Origin: JASGKO01 sp049840595 | GTDB lineage: Bacteria; Verrucomicrobiota; Verrucomicrobiia; Chthoniobacterales; Chthoniobacteraceae | Length of the DNA stretch: 49,384 bases | NCBI GenBank assembly: GCA_049840595.1 | Contig: JASGKO010000035.1 | Coordinates: 1 to 49,384 of the forward strand | Direction: 5' to 3' | Part shown: positions 10,461 to 20,210 of the stretch, piece by piece | How positions within the stretch are numbered: the stretch's first letter is position 1 | Layout: each line of letters starts with the position of its first letter | The notes under the pieces: model-generated | What the model was told of the DNA's origin: nothing | What the model saw: only the letters and a program-made list of their open reading frames with translations | The model's database searches: none | Program-made: the position numbers and the translations under genes

Positions 10461-11215
10461 CTAAATTCCCCCTCTCCGCAGCGGAAACCCCAGCCGCTCC
10501 CCCAGCACCGGGATCGCCTCGTCCGCCACCTCCAGCCCGGCATTCTTCAACGCCACCAGCAACGCCCCTGTCGCCGCCTGCGCCTGCGGTAGATCCGAGC
10601 CCCACACCGCCTTCGGCGCCCGCCCGGGCAGCTGATTGATCCGCAGGTATTGCTGGAAAAGCCCCGTCCGCAACGTGTCCCCCAGCCGCAGCGCATCCCA
10701 GGCGCGGAAATCGTCCCGCACCCGCTCGTGCACCATCGCCTGCCCCTCCCCGCCGAGCCCCATCGCCTTCGTCGAGGCGCTGCTCGTCTGCCCCACCACC
10801 AGCTTGGAGATCTCGTCGTTGCAAAACTCCGTCCACATCCGGAAGCCGTCCGAGTTCGCCGTGCTCCCTGCCGCGTTGATCGCTTCCACGCTCGTCTGGT
10901 TGCTCACCACCAGACCGCCGATCCGCGTCGCCCATTGGAAGGCCCGCTCCAGCACGGCCCGGCTGGCGTCGTCGCTCTGCTCGTAGCGCCCGATCAGGAA
11001 GGGCGAGCCATATTTGTCGAGGAAGCGCGCCCACCAGTCGCGGCCCATCATGCCGAGCAGCCACCACATCACCAGCGAGCGCAGCGGGCCGCCGCGCCAG
11101 TCCGGCAGCGAGAGCAGGTGCCCGCGATGCTGGAGATAGCGCGTCTCGTCGGGCTCGATCAGCGTCGCCGTGGCCGCGCCCGTCCCGGGATCGGTCTCGC
11201 GAATCCGCAGGTGCC
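10461..11215 (-). pseudogene. Mu gp29-like portal protein (DUF935), left copy, 5' truncated
   Basis: C-terminal half of a phage portal protein, mirror of the copy at 11263-12007. It reads without interruption from HLRIRETDPGTG at the fold to the stop. The conserved segments are those listed for the right copy. An ATG at 11250-11252 opens the frame, but those first codons lie in the fold-back loop and are not a real start. This copy lacks the 5-base insertion that shifts the right copy near the fold. Confidence 0.75.
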
Positions 11216-11247
11216 GGTCTCCGACATGCTGCTCGATTACACGACGG
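11216..11247. other. Loop and turning point of the inverted duplication
   Basis: These roughly 32 bases are the only part of 1-22438 without a complementary partner. They contain an in-frame continuation of the portal gene when read on the plus strand (VSDMLLDYTTG leading into HLRI), so the loop is portal-gene DNA and not an adapter. The duplication therefore turns back within a coding sequence. Confidence 0.85.
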
Positions 11248-11262
11248 GGCACCTGCGGATTC

Positions 11263-12007
11263 TCTTCGCGAGACCGATCCCGGGACGGGCGCGGCCACGG
11301 CGACGCTGATCGAGCCCGACGAGACGCGCTATCTCCAGCATCGCGGGCACCTGCTCTCGCTGCCGGACTGGCGCGGCGGCCCGCTGCGCTCGCTGGTGAT
11401 GTGGTGGCTGCTCGGCATGATGGGCCGCGACTGGTGGGCGCGCTTCCTCGACAAATATGGCTCGCCCTTCCTGATCGGGCGCTACGAGCAGAGCGACGAC
11501 GCCAGCCGGGCCGTGCTGGAGCGGGCCTTCCAATGGGCGACGCGGATCGGCGGTCTGGTGGTGAGCAACCAGACGAGCGTGGAAGCGATCAACGCGGCAG
11601 GGAGCACGGCGAACTCGGACGGCTTCCGGATGTGGACGGAGTTTTGCAACGACGAGATCTCCAAGCTGGTGGTGGGGCAGACGAGCAGCGCCTCGACGAA
11701 GGCGATGGGGCTCGGCGGGGAGGGGCAGGCGATGGTGCACGAGCGGGTGCGGGACGATTTCCGCGCCTGGGATGCGCTGCGGCTGGGGGACACGTTGCGG
11801 ACGGGGCTTTTCCAGCAATACCTGCGGATCAATCAGCTGCCCGGGCGGGCGCCGAAGGCGGTGTGGGGCTCGGATCTACCGCAGGCGCAGGCGGCGACAG
11901 GGGCGTTGCTGGTGGCGTTGAAGAATGCCGGGCTGGAGGTGGCGGACGAGGCGATCCCGGTGCTGGGGGAGCGGCTGGGGTTTCCGCTGCGGAGAGGGGG
12001 AATTTAG
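11263..12007 (+). pseudogene. Mu gp29-like portal protein (DUF935), C-terminal part
   Basis: About 245 C-terminal residues of a phage portal protein, the dodecameric ring at the capsid vertex through which DNA is packaged. Family landmarks: GGPLRSLVMWWLLGMMGRDW, then FLDKYGSPFLIGRYEQSD, then EISKLVVGQTSS and VHERVRDDFRAWDALRL, all in the order seen in DUF935 proteins. These are usually about 400-530 residues, so half is missing. The 5' part ends at the fold, and an extra TCTTC near 11263-11267 breaks the frame. No capsid, terminase or tail gene follows the stop, and the next gene is a STAS-like protein, so this looks like the edge or remnant of a Mu-like prophage. Confidence 0.75.
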
Positions 12008-12120
12008 CATTTAGGAATTAGCATTTAGGAAGTTTTGGAGAGGGCCTGCGGCGCTGGAAGGGGGGTCGTTCTCCCGGTGGGGGCTGGGAATGTTAGCGGG
12101 AGCGCTCTCCCATTTTTCCA

Positions 12121-12181
12121 GCGGTCCTCCGGGACGGATGGTTTTTACCACCGGCTTATCTCCGACGGCCCTTCGGGACGC
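12121..12181. repeat. REP-like element with two tetraloop hairpins
   Basis: Two small hairpins in tandem: GTCC-TCCG-GGAC at the left and CCC-TTCG-GGA at the right, separated by a stretch containing GGTTTTTACCACCGGC. The left-arm counterpart is 10285-10345. It lies between the portal fragment and the STAS-like gene, in the 280-base space that otherwise shows only an AT-rich segment (12228-12285) likely to hold the promoter of the STAS-like gene. Confidence 0.55.
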
Positions 12182-12285
12182 TAAGGGGGGTGGGGCTGTA
12201 ACGTTTGGGGGAGGGTGTTCTAATAATTAGGGGTTACGGATGATTTTTTATTGGAAATCCCTGGGAAAAAATCTATTATCAACTA

Positions 12286-12710
12286 ATGCCGATCACAATT
12301 TCTGTAGAAGGCGACCTGACGGTCGTCCGGGTGACGGGTCTTTTTGACAGTGGTGCGTTATACGAACATGGCCGCAGCCGGCCAAAGCTAAACCCTGCCC
12401 GGGAAGTGCAGCGCGTGCTCGTGCTGATTGACGAAACGGCGCGGGTGAATTGCTCTTTGCTGCGATCTGGGATCACTCGGAATTGCGAGCCCGACAAATG
12501 CAGGGCATCGAGAGTCGCACGGCAATCGTGGCCACCACCGATCTGGCCTATGGCATGTCGCGCATCTTTGAAACGGTGAATCGTCGCGAAGGGGCGCTGG
12601 TGCGGGTGTTTCGCAGCGAGGCCGAAGCGCGCCAGTGGCTGCTGGAGACGCCGGAGACGATGAAGAACGTGCGGCTGATGACGCCGGTGATCACGCTGCT
12701 GGCGTCGTAG
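12286..12710 (+). pseudogene. STAS/SEC14-like protein, right copy, frameshifted
   Basis: Same gene as 9754-10179. The frame is lost around residue 57 (ARVNCSLL instead of ARVNCSFAAIWDHS) and regained from FAAIWDHSELRARQ onward, a net deletion of one base in a C/T-rich run. Everything else agrees with the intact copy. Confidence 0.7.
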
Positions 12711-13101
12711 GCTGTTCGCCGAATTTTTAAGAGCGGTGATCCTGGCTGTCCGATAGGGCCCAGCCTTTGAGAAAAAGCTTCCCGGCGCTACCAAAGAACT
12801 GCAGCGCAGGGGAACGGGGATTTACCACGAAGACACGAGGGCACGAAGAGGGGCGGATTGGGGAGGTGAAGGAGATTCTGGAGCGGCTGGAGCCGCGCGG
12901 ACCATCGCGTTCCCAGGCTGGAGCCCGGGAACGAGGGGAGAACAATGGGCTGCGCCTTTTGGGGCGAGACGTGTCTCGCGTGGAGAAAGCGGCGACGTGT
13001 CGCCGCAGTCCAAGGGCGAGGAGACGATGGAAGCGGAATGACGAATGACGAATTGGGGGCTTTTCTTTTGACGGGGGCGGGGGCTTGATGGATGGGCAAT
13101 C
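12711..13101. repeat. Intergenic region with several short repeats
   Basis: Contains a CACGAAG-type array (TTTACCACGAAGACACGAGG at 12820-12840), a GC-rich stretch in which GGCGACGTGTCGCCG can pair on itself, and GAATGACGAATGACGAA at about 13036-13052. The last is the same heptamer that forms the 26-copy array at 22573. No gene is visible. The promoter of the AraC gene is probably in the last 60 bases. Confidence 0.55.
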
Positions 13102-14010
13102 ATGTCGATGACGATTCCAGAGACGACCTCGGCTGAGGGGTTGGAGCAGTACGCGGGGGGGAAAGTGTGTGGCCTTCGGGCGCGGGGAGGCGTGGGTGGA
13201 GGTGAAGGCCTGGATGGTGGAGCTGCCGGTGCAGGGCGAGAAGAGGCTGCCGGCGGTGAGCGAACCGTTTCTGGCGTGGACGGTTTCGGGCGAGGCGGAG
13301 TTTCAGGAACGCGAGGGCGATGCGCCGTGGATCACGTACCGGCTGCGCAAGGGATCGTTCTTTTTGACGTCGGGCGGGGCGCCGTATGATTGCCGGTGGC
13401 GGGCGGTGACGGCGGAGCCGTTTGTGGCGCTGTCGGTCTTCATCGAGCTGCCGCTGTTGCAGCGGGCGCTGGAAGAGGTGTATGGGGCGGAGGCGGACCG
13501 GGTGCGGCTGCGGGATCTCTCGGCTTTTACCGATGGGGTGCTGGATTCGTATATGGAGGGGCTGCGCGGGGAGTTGATGCAGAAGCAGGCGAGTGCGCTG
13601 GGGGTGCAGGGGCTGGGGCAGTTGATCGCGGTGCATCTGGCGCGGAACTATGCGGGCTGGCGACGGAAGCGCGGAGCGGGCGGGCGGCGCTGCCGGGCTT
13701 CAAGCTGAAGCAGATTACGGACTGGATGGCGGCGCATGCGGCGGAGGATTTCAATCTCGACCAACTGGCGGCGCTGGCGGGGCTGAGCAAGTTTCACTTT
13801 CACCGGCTCTTTAAAAGTGCGACGGGGCGGTCGCCCTCGCGGTATCACCTGCACTTGCGGATGGAGGCGGCGAAGCGGCTGCTGCGCGAGACGAAGACGA
13901 GCGTGATGGAGGTGGCGCTGGAGGTGGGGTATGTGAACCCGAGCCATTTCGCGCAGCTCTTCCGGCGGGAGACGGGGCTGGCACCGAGTGCATACCGGCA
14001 GCAGAGGTAG
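13102..14010 (+). pseudogene. AraC-family transcriptional regulator (two frameshifts, probably sequencing errors)
   Basis: A regulator of about 302 residues with an N-terminal AraC-type sensing domain (PFLAWTVSGEAEF, GSFFLTSGGAPYDCRW) and a C-terminal pair of helix-turn-helix motifs. The first motif is around NLDQLAALAGLSKFHFHRLF and the second around VMEVALEVGYVNPSHFAQLF, with the family ending RRETGLAPSAYR. Compared with the left arm this copy has an extra A near 13166 and lost bases near 13653 (GCGGGCTGG for GCGGAGCTGG). It sits 193 bases upstream of the GH2 gene in the same direction, so local control of the beta-galactosidase and the following genes is likely. AraC proteins in such positions usually respond to the sugar. 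Confidence 0.82.
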
Positions 14011-14011
14011 T

Positions 14012-14095
14012 TTTAACCGCAGAGGCGCGGAGGCGCAGAGGTGGAAGGAGAAGATTTTTTAACCGCGGATTGCGCGGATGGTCGCGGATGGGCAG
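14012..14095. repeat. Two short CnCnnAG/CGGAT repeat arrays
   Basis: TTTTAACCGCAGAGGCGCGG and relatives at 14012-14045, then TTTTTTAACCGCGGATTGCG followed by CGGATGGTCGCGGATGGG at 14056-14095. Both follow the pattern TTAACC plus 8-9-base units. They fill the space between the AraC regulator and the GH2 gene. Confidence 0.6.
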
Positions 14096-14203
14096 GCTGT
14101 GGGGATGGTTCGCCCTACACCCCAAACCGTTCAAGTCATCAAGGAATTGCCCCGGCGCGCGGCTTTGGCACGCTCGCTGCAAAAACCCCGGAGATTCCAT
14201 TTG

Positions 14204-16629
14204 ATGAAAACCTTTTTTTCCAAACTCGCGCTCGGGGTGGCGCTGTTTCACTTGCCGCTTTCACTGCGGGCCGAAGCAGCCGCGCGATGCTTCGTTCGAT
14301 GCGGGCTGGTGCTTTTGGAAGGCGGACGTGGCGGGGGCGGAGCAGCCGGCGTTTGACGACGGGTCGTGGCGCAAGCTGGACGTGCCGCATGACTGGAGCA
14401 TCGAGGATTTGCCGGCGGGCACGGGGCGGGTGGGGCCCTTCGATCCGGCGGCGAGCGAGAACCAGGACAAGACGGGCTATACGGTGGGCGGGATCGGGTG
14501 TACGGAAGCACTTCGCGCTGGACCCGGCGGGGAAGCTGGTGAGCGTGCGGTTTGACGGTGTTTACATGAACGCGCAGGTGTGGATCAACGGTCACCTGCT
14601 CGGGACGCATCCCGATGGTTACACGGGCTTCGAGTTTGATCTCACGCCGTATCTCAAAGCCAGTGGCGCGGACAATGTGCTGGCGGTGCAGGTGCGGAAT
14701 GAGGGGAAGAACAGCCGGTGGTATTCGGGCTCGGGGATTTACCGCCATGTGTGGTTGACGACGACGCAGGCGATCCATGTGCCGACGTGGGGCGTGACGG
14801 TGCGGACGCCGGAGGTGACGAAGGAGAAGGCGAGCGTGCGGATCAGGACCGAGGTGTGCAATGCGAGCGGGAAGGAGGCGGACGTGGAAGTGCGCGCGCA
14901 GGTGACGGGCTCGGATGGGAAGGCGCTGCCGGTGGTGGAGGGGACGGTGCACCTGGCGGCGAAGGAGACGCGGGCGATCGAGCAGGGGGTGGAGGTGCCG
15001 ACGCCGGCGCGGTGGTCGCCGGAATCACCGAATGTGTATGCGTGTGGGTGGAGGTGGCGGGTGGGAGCACGGTGGATACGGCGACGACGAGCTTTGGCAT
15101 TCGCAAGGTGGAGGTGGATGCGGGGCATGGTCTGCGGATCAATGGGGAGCCGCTGAAGCTGAAGGGCGGGTGCATTCATCACGACAACGGACCGCTTGGC
15201 GCGGTGGCGATCGATCGCGCGGAGGAGCGGCGGGTGGAGCTGCTGAAGGCGAATGGTTTCAACGCGGTCCGCTGCGCGCACAATCCGCCGTCGCCCGCAT
15301 TTTTAGACGCTTGCGACCGGCTCGGGCTGCTGGTGATCGACGAGGCGTTTGACCAATGGAACCAGCAGAAAATGGACAACGCGCAGGATTATCATTTGTA
15401 TTTCAAAGAGTGGTTGGCGCGCGATATTTCCGCGATGGTGCGACGGGATCGGAATCATCCCTCGGTGATCATGTGGTCGATCGGGAATGAGATTCCGGAG
15501 CAATTCAAGAGCGGTCCGGCGACGGCGAAGCGACTGCGCAGTGCGGTGCTGGCGGAGGATGCGACGCGACCGATTACGCAGGCGGTGTGCGGGTATGGGA
15601 AGGATGGGCGGGATTGGGAGAAGATCTCCGATCCGGCGTTCGTGAATCTCGATGTGGGCGGCTACAATTATCTGCCGGGCAAATACGAGGGCGATCACAC
15701 GCGGCACCCGGAGCGGGTGATGATGGGGACGGAGTCGTATCCGAAGCGGCTCTTCGAGTCGTGGGCGCAGGTGGAAAAGCATCCGTATGTGATCGGCGAT
15801 TTCGTATGGACGGCGCTGGATTATTTCGGCGAGAGCGGCATCGGGCACAGCGTGGTGACGGACGGGAAGAATCCGTTCTTCATGTCGTGGCCGTGGCATG
15901 ATGGGTGGTGTGGGGATCTGGATATCTGCGGGTTCAAGAAGGCGCAGTCGTATTATCGCGATGTGGTGTGGAAGCGCAGCCCAATTGAGATGGAGGTGCA
16001 TGCGCCGATTCCGGCCGGGCTTACGGAAAAGGTGAGCGATTGGGGCTGGCCCGATGAGGTGCCGAGCTGGGAGCTGGAGCGGGCAGGAAGGGAAGCCGCT
16101 GCAGGTGGCGGTTTATACGCGTTGCGACACGGTGCGGCTGGAGTTGAATGGGAAGGTGATTGGCGAGAAGCCCGCCTCGGAGGCCACGGAGCTGACGGCG
16201 AAATTTGACGTGCCGTATGCGCCGGGTGAGTTGCGGGCGATTGGGCTGGTGGATGGGAAAGTCATCGCGCAGACGGTGCTGAAAACGGCGGGGGTGGCGA
16301 AGCGATTGAAGCTGGTGGCGGATCGTTCCAAAATCACGACCAGCCGCAATGATCTTTCCTACGTGAGCGTGGTGGTCGTGGATGAAAACGGGCAGCGCGT
16401 GCCCGGGGCCAAGGTGCCGGTGCGGTTGTCGGTCGGTGGCGTGGGGGAACTGGCGGCGCAGGGCAATGGCAGCCCGAATGAACCGGCGAGTTTCCGCGAG
16501 CCGGTGTGCACGACGTTCGAGGGCCGGTGCCTGGCGATCCTGCGTCCGACGGGTGGTGCGGGGAGCATTATCCTGCGCGCGGATGCGGAGGGGTTGGATG
16601 CGAGTTCGATTGTGATTCAGGCGCGTTAA
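14204..16629 (+). pseudogene. GH2 beta-galactosidase, right copy, multiply frameshifted
   Basis: Same gene as 5830-8259. The frame breaks near 14275 (after SLRAE), near 14500 (GGGTGTACGG for GGGTGGTACCGG), near 15040 and near 16068 (GAGCTGGGAGCTGGAG). The active-site segments SIGNEIPE and MGTESYP are present, and the end agrees exactly. One substitution separates the barrel (EWLARDIS here, EWSARDIS on the left). The errors are probably technical. Confidence 0.85.
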
Positions 16630-16758
16630 AGAGGGCGTTACTCTGAGGCGCTGGATTTTCGAGCAAGATCACAACAGTGGGAGCAAGAGCCGGGGCGACG
16701 GCTCCAGAAGCGCGGCGTAGGGTGGGTTCACGTTTAATTACGAAACAGGAACTACATC

Positions 16759-17748
16759 ATGCAAAAACGCACACTTGGAAATGATCTGGAAGTCTCGGCC
16801 CTCGGCCTGGGCTGTATGGGGCTTAGTTTTGGGCTGGGGCCGGCGGTGGACAAGGTGAGTGGAATCGCGCTGATCCGCGCGGCGGTCGAGCGGGGTGTCA
16901 CCTTCTTCGACACGGCGGAGGTCTATGGCCCGTTCGTCAACGAAGAGGTGGTCGGCGAGGCGCTTGGTCCGTTCGCGGGGATCAGGTCGTCATCGCAACC
17001 AAGTTCGGCTTCGACATCGATCGCGGACCGGGCGGAGAGACTGGGGTCCGGTCAGCCGCCCCGAGCGTATTCGCGAAGTCGGTTGAGGGTTCGCTGAAGC
17101 GGCTGAGGATCGAGACAATCGATCTGCTCTATCAGCATCGTGTCGATCCCGACGTGCCGATCGAGGACGTGGCCGGCACGGTCAAGGAGTTGATCGCGGA
17201 GGGCAAGGTCAAGCATTTCGGCCTGTCGGAGCCGGGCGTGCAGACGCTTCGCCGTGCCCACGCCGTGCAGCCCGTTGCGGCGCTGCAGAACGAATATTCG
17301 CTGTGGTGGCGTGCGCCGGACAGGAATGCTGCCGATCTGCGACGAACTCGGCATTGGCTTCGTACCGTATAGCCCGCTCGGCAAAGGTTTTCTTACAGGC
17401 GCGATGGGCAAGGACACCAAGTTGCCGCTACGATTTTCGCAGCAATGTCCCGCGCTTCTCGCCCGATGCCATGGCGGCGAACCAGGCGTTTGTGGATCTC
17501 TTGTAGCGCGTCGCGGCAGAAAAAAGTGCGACGCCGGCACAGATCGCGCTGGCGTGGCTCCTGGCGCAGCGGCCGTGGATTGTCCCGATTCCGGGCACGA
17601 CCAAGCTGCATCGGCTGGAGGAAAATCTCGGTGCTGCCGAGGTCGTGCTGACTCAGGATGATCTTCGCAAACCATCACCGAGGCGCTGGCTGGGATCGAA
17701 GTGCAGGGTGCGCGTTATGCGAAATATGCAAAAGCTGGTGGGGCGCTA
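16759..17748 (+). pseudogene. Aldo/keto reductase, right copy: mosaic with a foreign middle
   Basis: The first 116 bases equal the left copy. From 16875 to 17727 the sequence switches to a diverged homologue: third-position changes dominate, and residues differ such as SEPGVQTLRRAHAVQPVAAL against SEAGVKTIRRAHAVQPVTAV. After 17727 it is again identical. The catalytic motifs survive (FFDTAEVYG, ATKFGF, YQHRVD), but at least five frameshifts and an in-frame TAG (DLL-stop) interrupt it. It therefore cannot encode a working enzyme as written, although each break looks like a small indel. Confidence 0.8.
16875..17727 (+). other. Diverged (homeologous) tract inside the inverted repeat
   Basis: Elsewhere the arms differ only by small errors. 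Here they differ by dense substitutions at codon third positions, with about three-quarters identity by eye, over roughly 850 bases confined to one gene. Candidate causes are consensus contamination by reads of a paralogue or of another species, or genuine gene conversion in one arm. Confidence 0.8.
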
Positions 17749-17762
17749 AATCCCGTTGCCCG

Positions 17763-17790
17763 GGCCGGCGCGCGATTTCGCGCGCCGGCC
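17763..17790. terminator. Perfect 13-bp hairpin between reductase and transporter genes
   Basis: Arms GGCCGGCGCGCGA and TCGCGCGCCGGCC with a two-base loop, all G/C except the innermost pair. It lies between the reductase stop and the transporter start at 17813. There is no T-run after it, so attenuation, processing or mRNA protection fits better than intrinsic termination. Confidence 0.5.
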
Positions 17791-17812
17791 ACGGGCGGGA
17801 AACGAAACTTCG

Positions 17813-19092
17813 ATGGCGCAAAATCTGAAAACGACGAGAAAGCACGATCATGGCTGGGGTGCTGATCATTCTCAGCCTGCTGATGGGCTTTGCCTCGATC
17901 TCGACGGATCTTTACCTGCCCGCGATGCCGGCCATCGGCGCGTCGTTTGGTACGAAGGCGGGAATGATCGAGTGGACGATCTCGGGGTATCTCGTCGGGT
18001 TCAGTCTCGGGCAATTGCTTTGGGGGCCGCTGGGTGACCGGTATGGACGCCTCGTTCCGGTGGCGCTGGGGCTGGCGCTCTTTGCAATTGGCTCGGCGGG
18101 TTGTGCCCTGGCGGGCAGCGCCTGGGCGATGATCGGCTGGCGCGTGGTGCAGGCGGTCGGAGCGTGTGCGGGCGTGGTGCTGGCGCGGGCGATGGTCCGC
18201 GATCTCTATACGGGGAATCGCGCGGCGCAGATGATGTCCACGCTGATGACGGTGATGGCGATTGCGCCCTTGCTGGGACCCACCGTAGGCGGACAGATCC
18301 TGGCGCTGGGCTCCTGGCGGGCGATCTTCTGGACGCTGGTCGGCGTGGGACTCGCGACGCTGGCGCTGTTGCTGGCGTTGCCGGAAACGCTGCCCGCGAA
18401 CGGCGAAACCGGGAGCCGCTCGGGCAGGCGCTGGCGGATTACGGGCTGCTCATCCGGGAAAAGCGGCTCATGGGCTATGCCGGAGCGGGCGCTTTTTTCT
18501 ATGGTGGAATGTTTGCCTACATCGCGGGCACGCCGTTCACCTACATCCGCTATTATCACGTGCCGCCGCAAGCGTATGGCCTGCTCTTTGGGCTCGGCAT
18601 CGTGGGGATCATGGCGGCGAATCTGGTGAATGCCAGGCTGGTGGCGCGCCATGGCATCGCGCGGTTGCTCCGCCTCGGGACGACTGGCGCCGCCGTGGCC
18701 GCGCTGGTGCTGGTGGTGAATGCGCGTACCGGTAGGGCATCGCCGGTCTCGCGGGGCCCCTGTTCGTCTTTATCTCGATGACCGGCTTCATTGTTGCCAA
18801 TTCGATCGCTGGCGCGCTGGCGGGCTTTCCCGAGCGGGCGGGGGCGGTTTCCGCGCTGGTCGGTGCTTTGCAATACGGGAGCGGAATCCTGGGCTCGCTG
18901 CTGGTGGGAGTCTTTGCCGACGGCACACCGTGGCCGCTGGGCTGGGTGGTGGCGCTCTCGGGATTGGGGACAGCCGGGTGTGCGTGGTTATTTATCGGGC
19001 AACCGGATGGGCGAAGGATGAAAGGCGCTATTGCGCAACAGCGCAAAGGCTGGAACAAGCGCCCGAGTGACCACTGCGTGGAGGCAGGCTAA
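17813..19092 (+). pseudogene. Bcr/CflA-type MFS transporter, right copy, frameshifted
   Basis: Same gene as 3360-4646. Lost or gained bases near 17850 (GACGAGAAAGCACGATC for GACCGGAGCCCAAGATC), near 18398 (CTGCCCGCGAACGG for CTGCCCCGCGAACGG) and near 18730 break the frame. The ending, which reads GRRMKGAIAQQRKGWNK, agrees with the intact copy. Confidence 0.82.
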
Positions 19093-19174
19093 TTTTTGAC
19101 GCCTCATCCGGGGCGGGACCAGACAAACTTTGTGAACTGATTCCAACTAAACGCTGATTAAGAAAAACAACCTT

Positions 19175-19572
19175 ATGCAAATTCAACGCAATGGCTCGCA
19201 GCCATCCAATCCTGGCCCGACCGACTGGTTTACGGGCACTGTTCGCATCGACTCGCCTTTCAAGGGGAGTGAACCGGCCCGGGTGAGCGGGGCGGTGGTG
19301 ACTTTGAACCCGGGGCGCGCACGGCGTGGCATACGCATCCGCTGGGGCAGACGCTGATCGTGACCGCCGGGCTGGGCTGGACCCAGCAGGTGGGTGGTCC
19401 GGTGGAGGAGATTCGTCCGGGGGATATCGTGTGGATCGCGCCGGGGGAGAAGCACTGGCATGGCGCTTCTCCGACGACGGCGATGACGCATATCGCGATT
19501 GGTGAAGTGCTTGATGGGAGCGTCGTCGAGTGGTTGGAAAAGGTGAGCGATGAACAGTATCGGAAAGACTAA
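19175..19572 (+). pseudogene. Cupin-domain protein, right copy, one frameshift
   Basis: A 131-residue single-domain cupin when corrected from the left arm. The first motif reads GARTAWHTHPLGQTLIV and the second PGDIVWIAPGEKHWHGA; both carry the histidines that bind the metal in the family. One T is missing in GACTTTGAACCC (19303-19314), so VVTFEPGARTA becomes VVTLNPGRARR. Close relatives of this cupin are commonly encoded next to aldo/keto reductases and tautomerases, as here. Its reaction is unknown, although some relatives are called (R)-mandelonitrile lyase-like or oxidative-stress cupins. Confidence 0.78.
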
Positions 19573-19584
19573 CGGAGAAACGAT

Positions 19585-19809
19585 ATGCCACACGTGATTA
19601 TCAAACTTTACCCGGGAAAAACCGAGGAGCAGAAGACGGCGCTGGCCGGGCAGATTACCAGGGCGGTGATGGAGACGCTGCTGTCGAAGGAGGATGCGGT
19701 GTCAGTTTCCTTTGAGGAGGTTCAGCCGCAGGATTGGGCGCAGCTTTACCGGGCGGAGATCGTGGGGAAACCGGAGCAGCTCTACAAGCGACCGGGATAT
19801 ACGATGTGA
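19585..19809 (+). CDS. 4-oxalocrotonate tautomerase family protein
   Basis: A 74-residue protein that begins MPHVIIKLYPGKTEEQK. After removal of Met the N-terminal proline is the catalytic base of this family, which interconverts enol and keto acids. The helix TALAGQITRAVMETL and the strand DAVSVSFEEVQPQDW match the short subunit of 4-oxalocrotonate tautomerase (usually 60-80 residues). It starts 12 bases after the cupin stop, preceded by GGAGAAACG, a good ribosome binding site, so the two are cotranscribed. Confidence 0.85.
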   Translation: MPHVIIKLYPGKTEEQKTALAGQITRAVMETLLSKEDAVSVSFEEVQPQDWAQLYRAEIVGKPEQLYKRPGYTM

Positions 19810-19825
19810 ACCGGGGCGGGGTTAA

Positions 19826-20030
19826 CCACCAAGACACCAAGGCACCAAGGCACCAAGAATAAGGGAGGAATTTACCGCCCAACCGAGCGAAGCGAGATGA
19901 ACGAATGCTTTTCGCTGGTCCAAAGACAACTTCGTTAAACGCCAAGACGCCAAGAGGGGGAGATTTCACCACGAAGGACACGAAGCACACGAAGGGGTGA
20001 AGGGGTGAAGGGGTGAAGGGTGGAGACGGT
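19826..20030. repeat. Cluster of short repeat arrays (CACCAAG, CGCCAAG, CACGAAG, GGGTGAA)
   Basis: In order: GTTAACCACCAAGACACCAA continuing as GGCACCAAGGCACCAAG; GTTAAACGCCAAGACGCCAA; TTTCACCACGAAGGACACGA continuing as AGCACACGAAGG; then four copies of GGGTGAA near 19995-20022. The left copy is about 2425-2650. Together with the next hairpin this fills the 400 bases between the tautomerase and zinc-ribbon genes. Confidence 0.7.
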
Positions 20031-20036
20031 CTATTT

Positions 20037-20110
20037 TTAACCGCGGATGACACGGATTACACGGATGGGCTGGCCTTTCATCCGTAATCATCAGCGTCAT
20101 CCGCGGTTAA
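20037..20110. repeat. Hairpin built from two facing TTAACCGCGGATGAC arrays
   Basis: TTAACCGCGGATGACACGGA and two more CGGAT units on the left face CATCCGTAATCATCAGCGTC and CCGCGGTTAA on the right, separated by about ten bases. The stem is long but imperfect. There is no T-tract on either side, so a transcription terminator is not obvious. Confidence 0.7.
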
Positions 20111-20210
20111 ACTCTGTCGGCATGACTTTCGGTCCACGCGCGGAAGAAAAGGCCATATGGAATCGGCTCGTGCTTGCGCGGGGCGTTGGGATGGCTTTGG
20201 GTTGAGCACG

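Larger units (their letters stand above)
1..11215. repeat. Left arm of an 11.2-kb inverted duplication
   Basis: Read on the minus strand, this segment repeats 11248-22438 in the same gene order. Base 1 pairs with about 22438, and the tip GAATCCGCAGGTGCC (11201-11215) pairs with GGCACCTGCGGATTC (11248-11262). The arms differ by scattered one- to few-base indels, many in homopolymers, and by one diverged tract in the aldo/keto reductase gene. The left arm begins inside the heptosyltransferase with no flanking unique sequence, as expected if it is a fold-back copy ending a contig and not a second chromosomal locus. Confidence 0.95.

Noticed and set aside
11170..11309. Start codons for portal ORFs in the fold-back loop
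   Set aside because: These ATGs arise from the joining of the two arms; the natural gene continues upstream beyond the fold.
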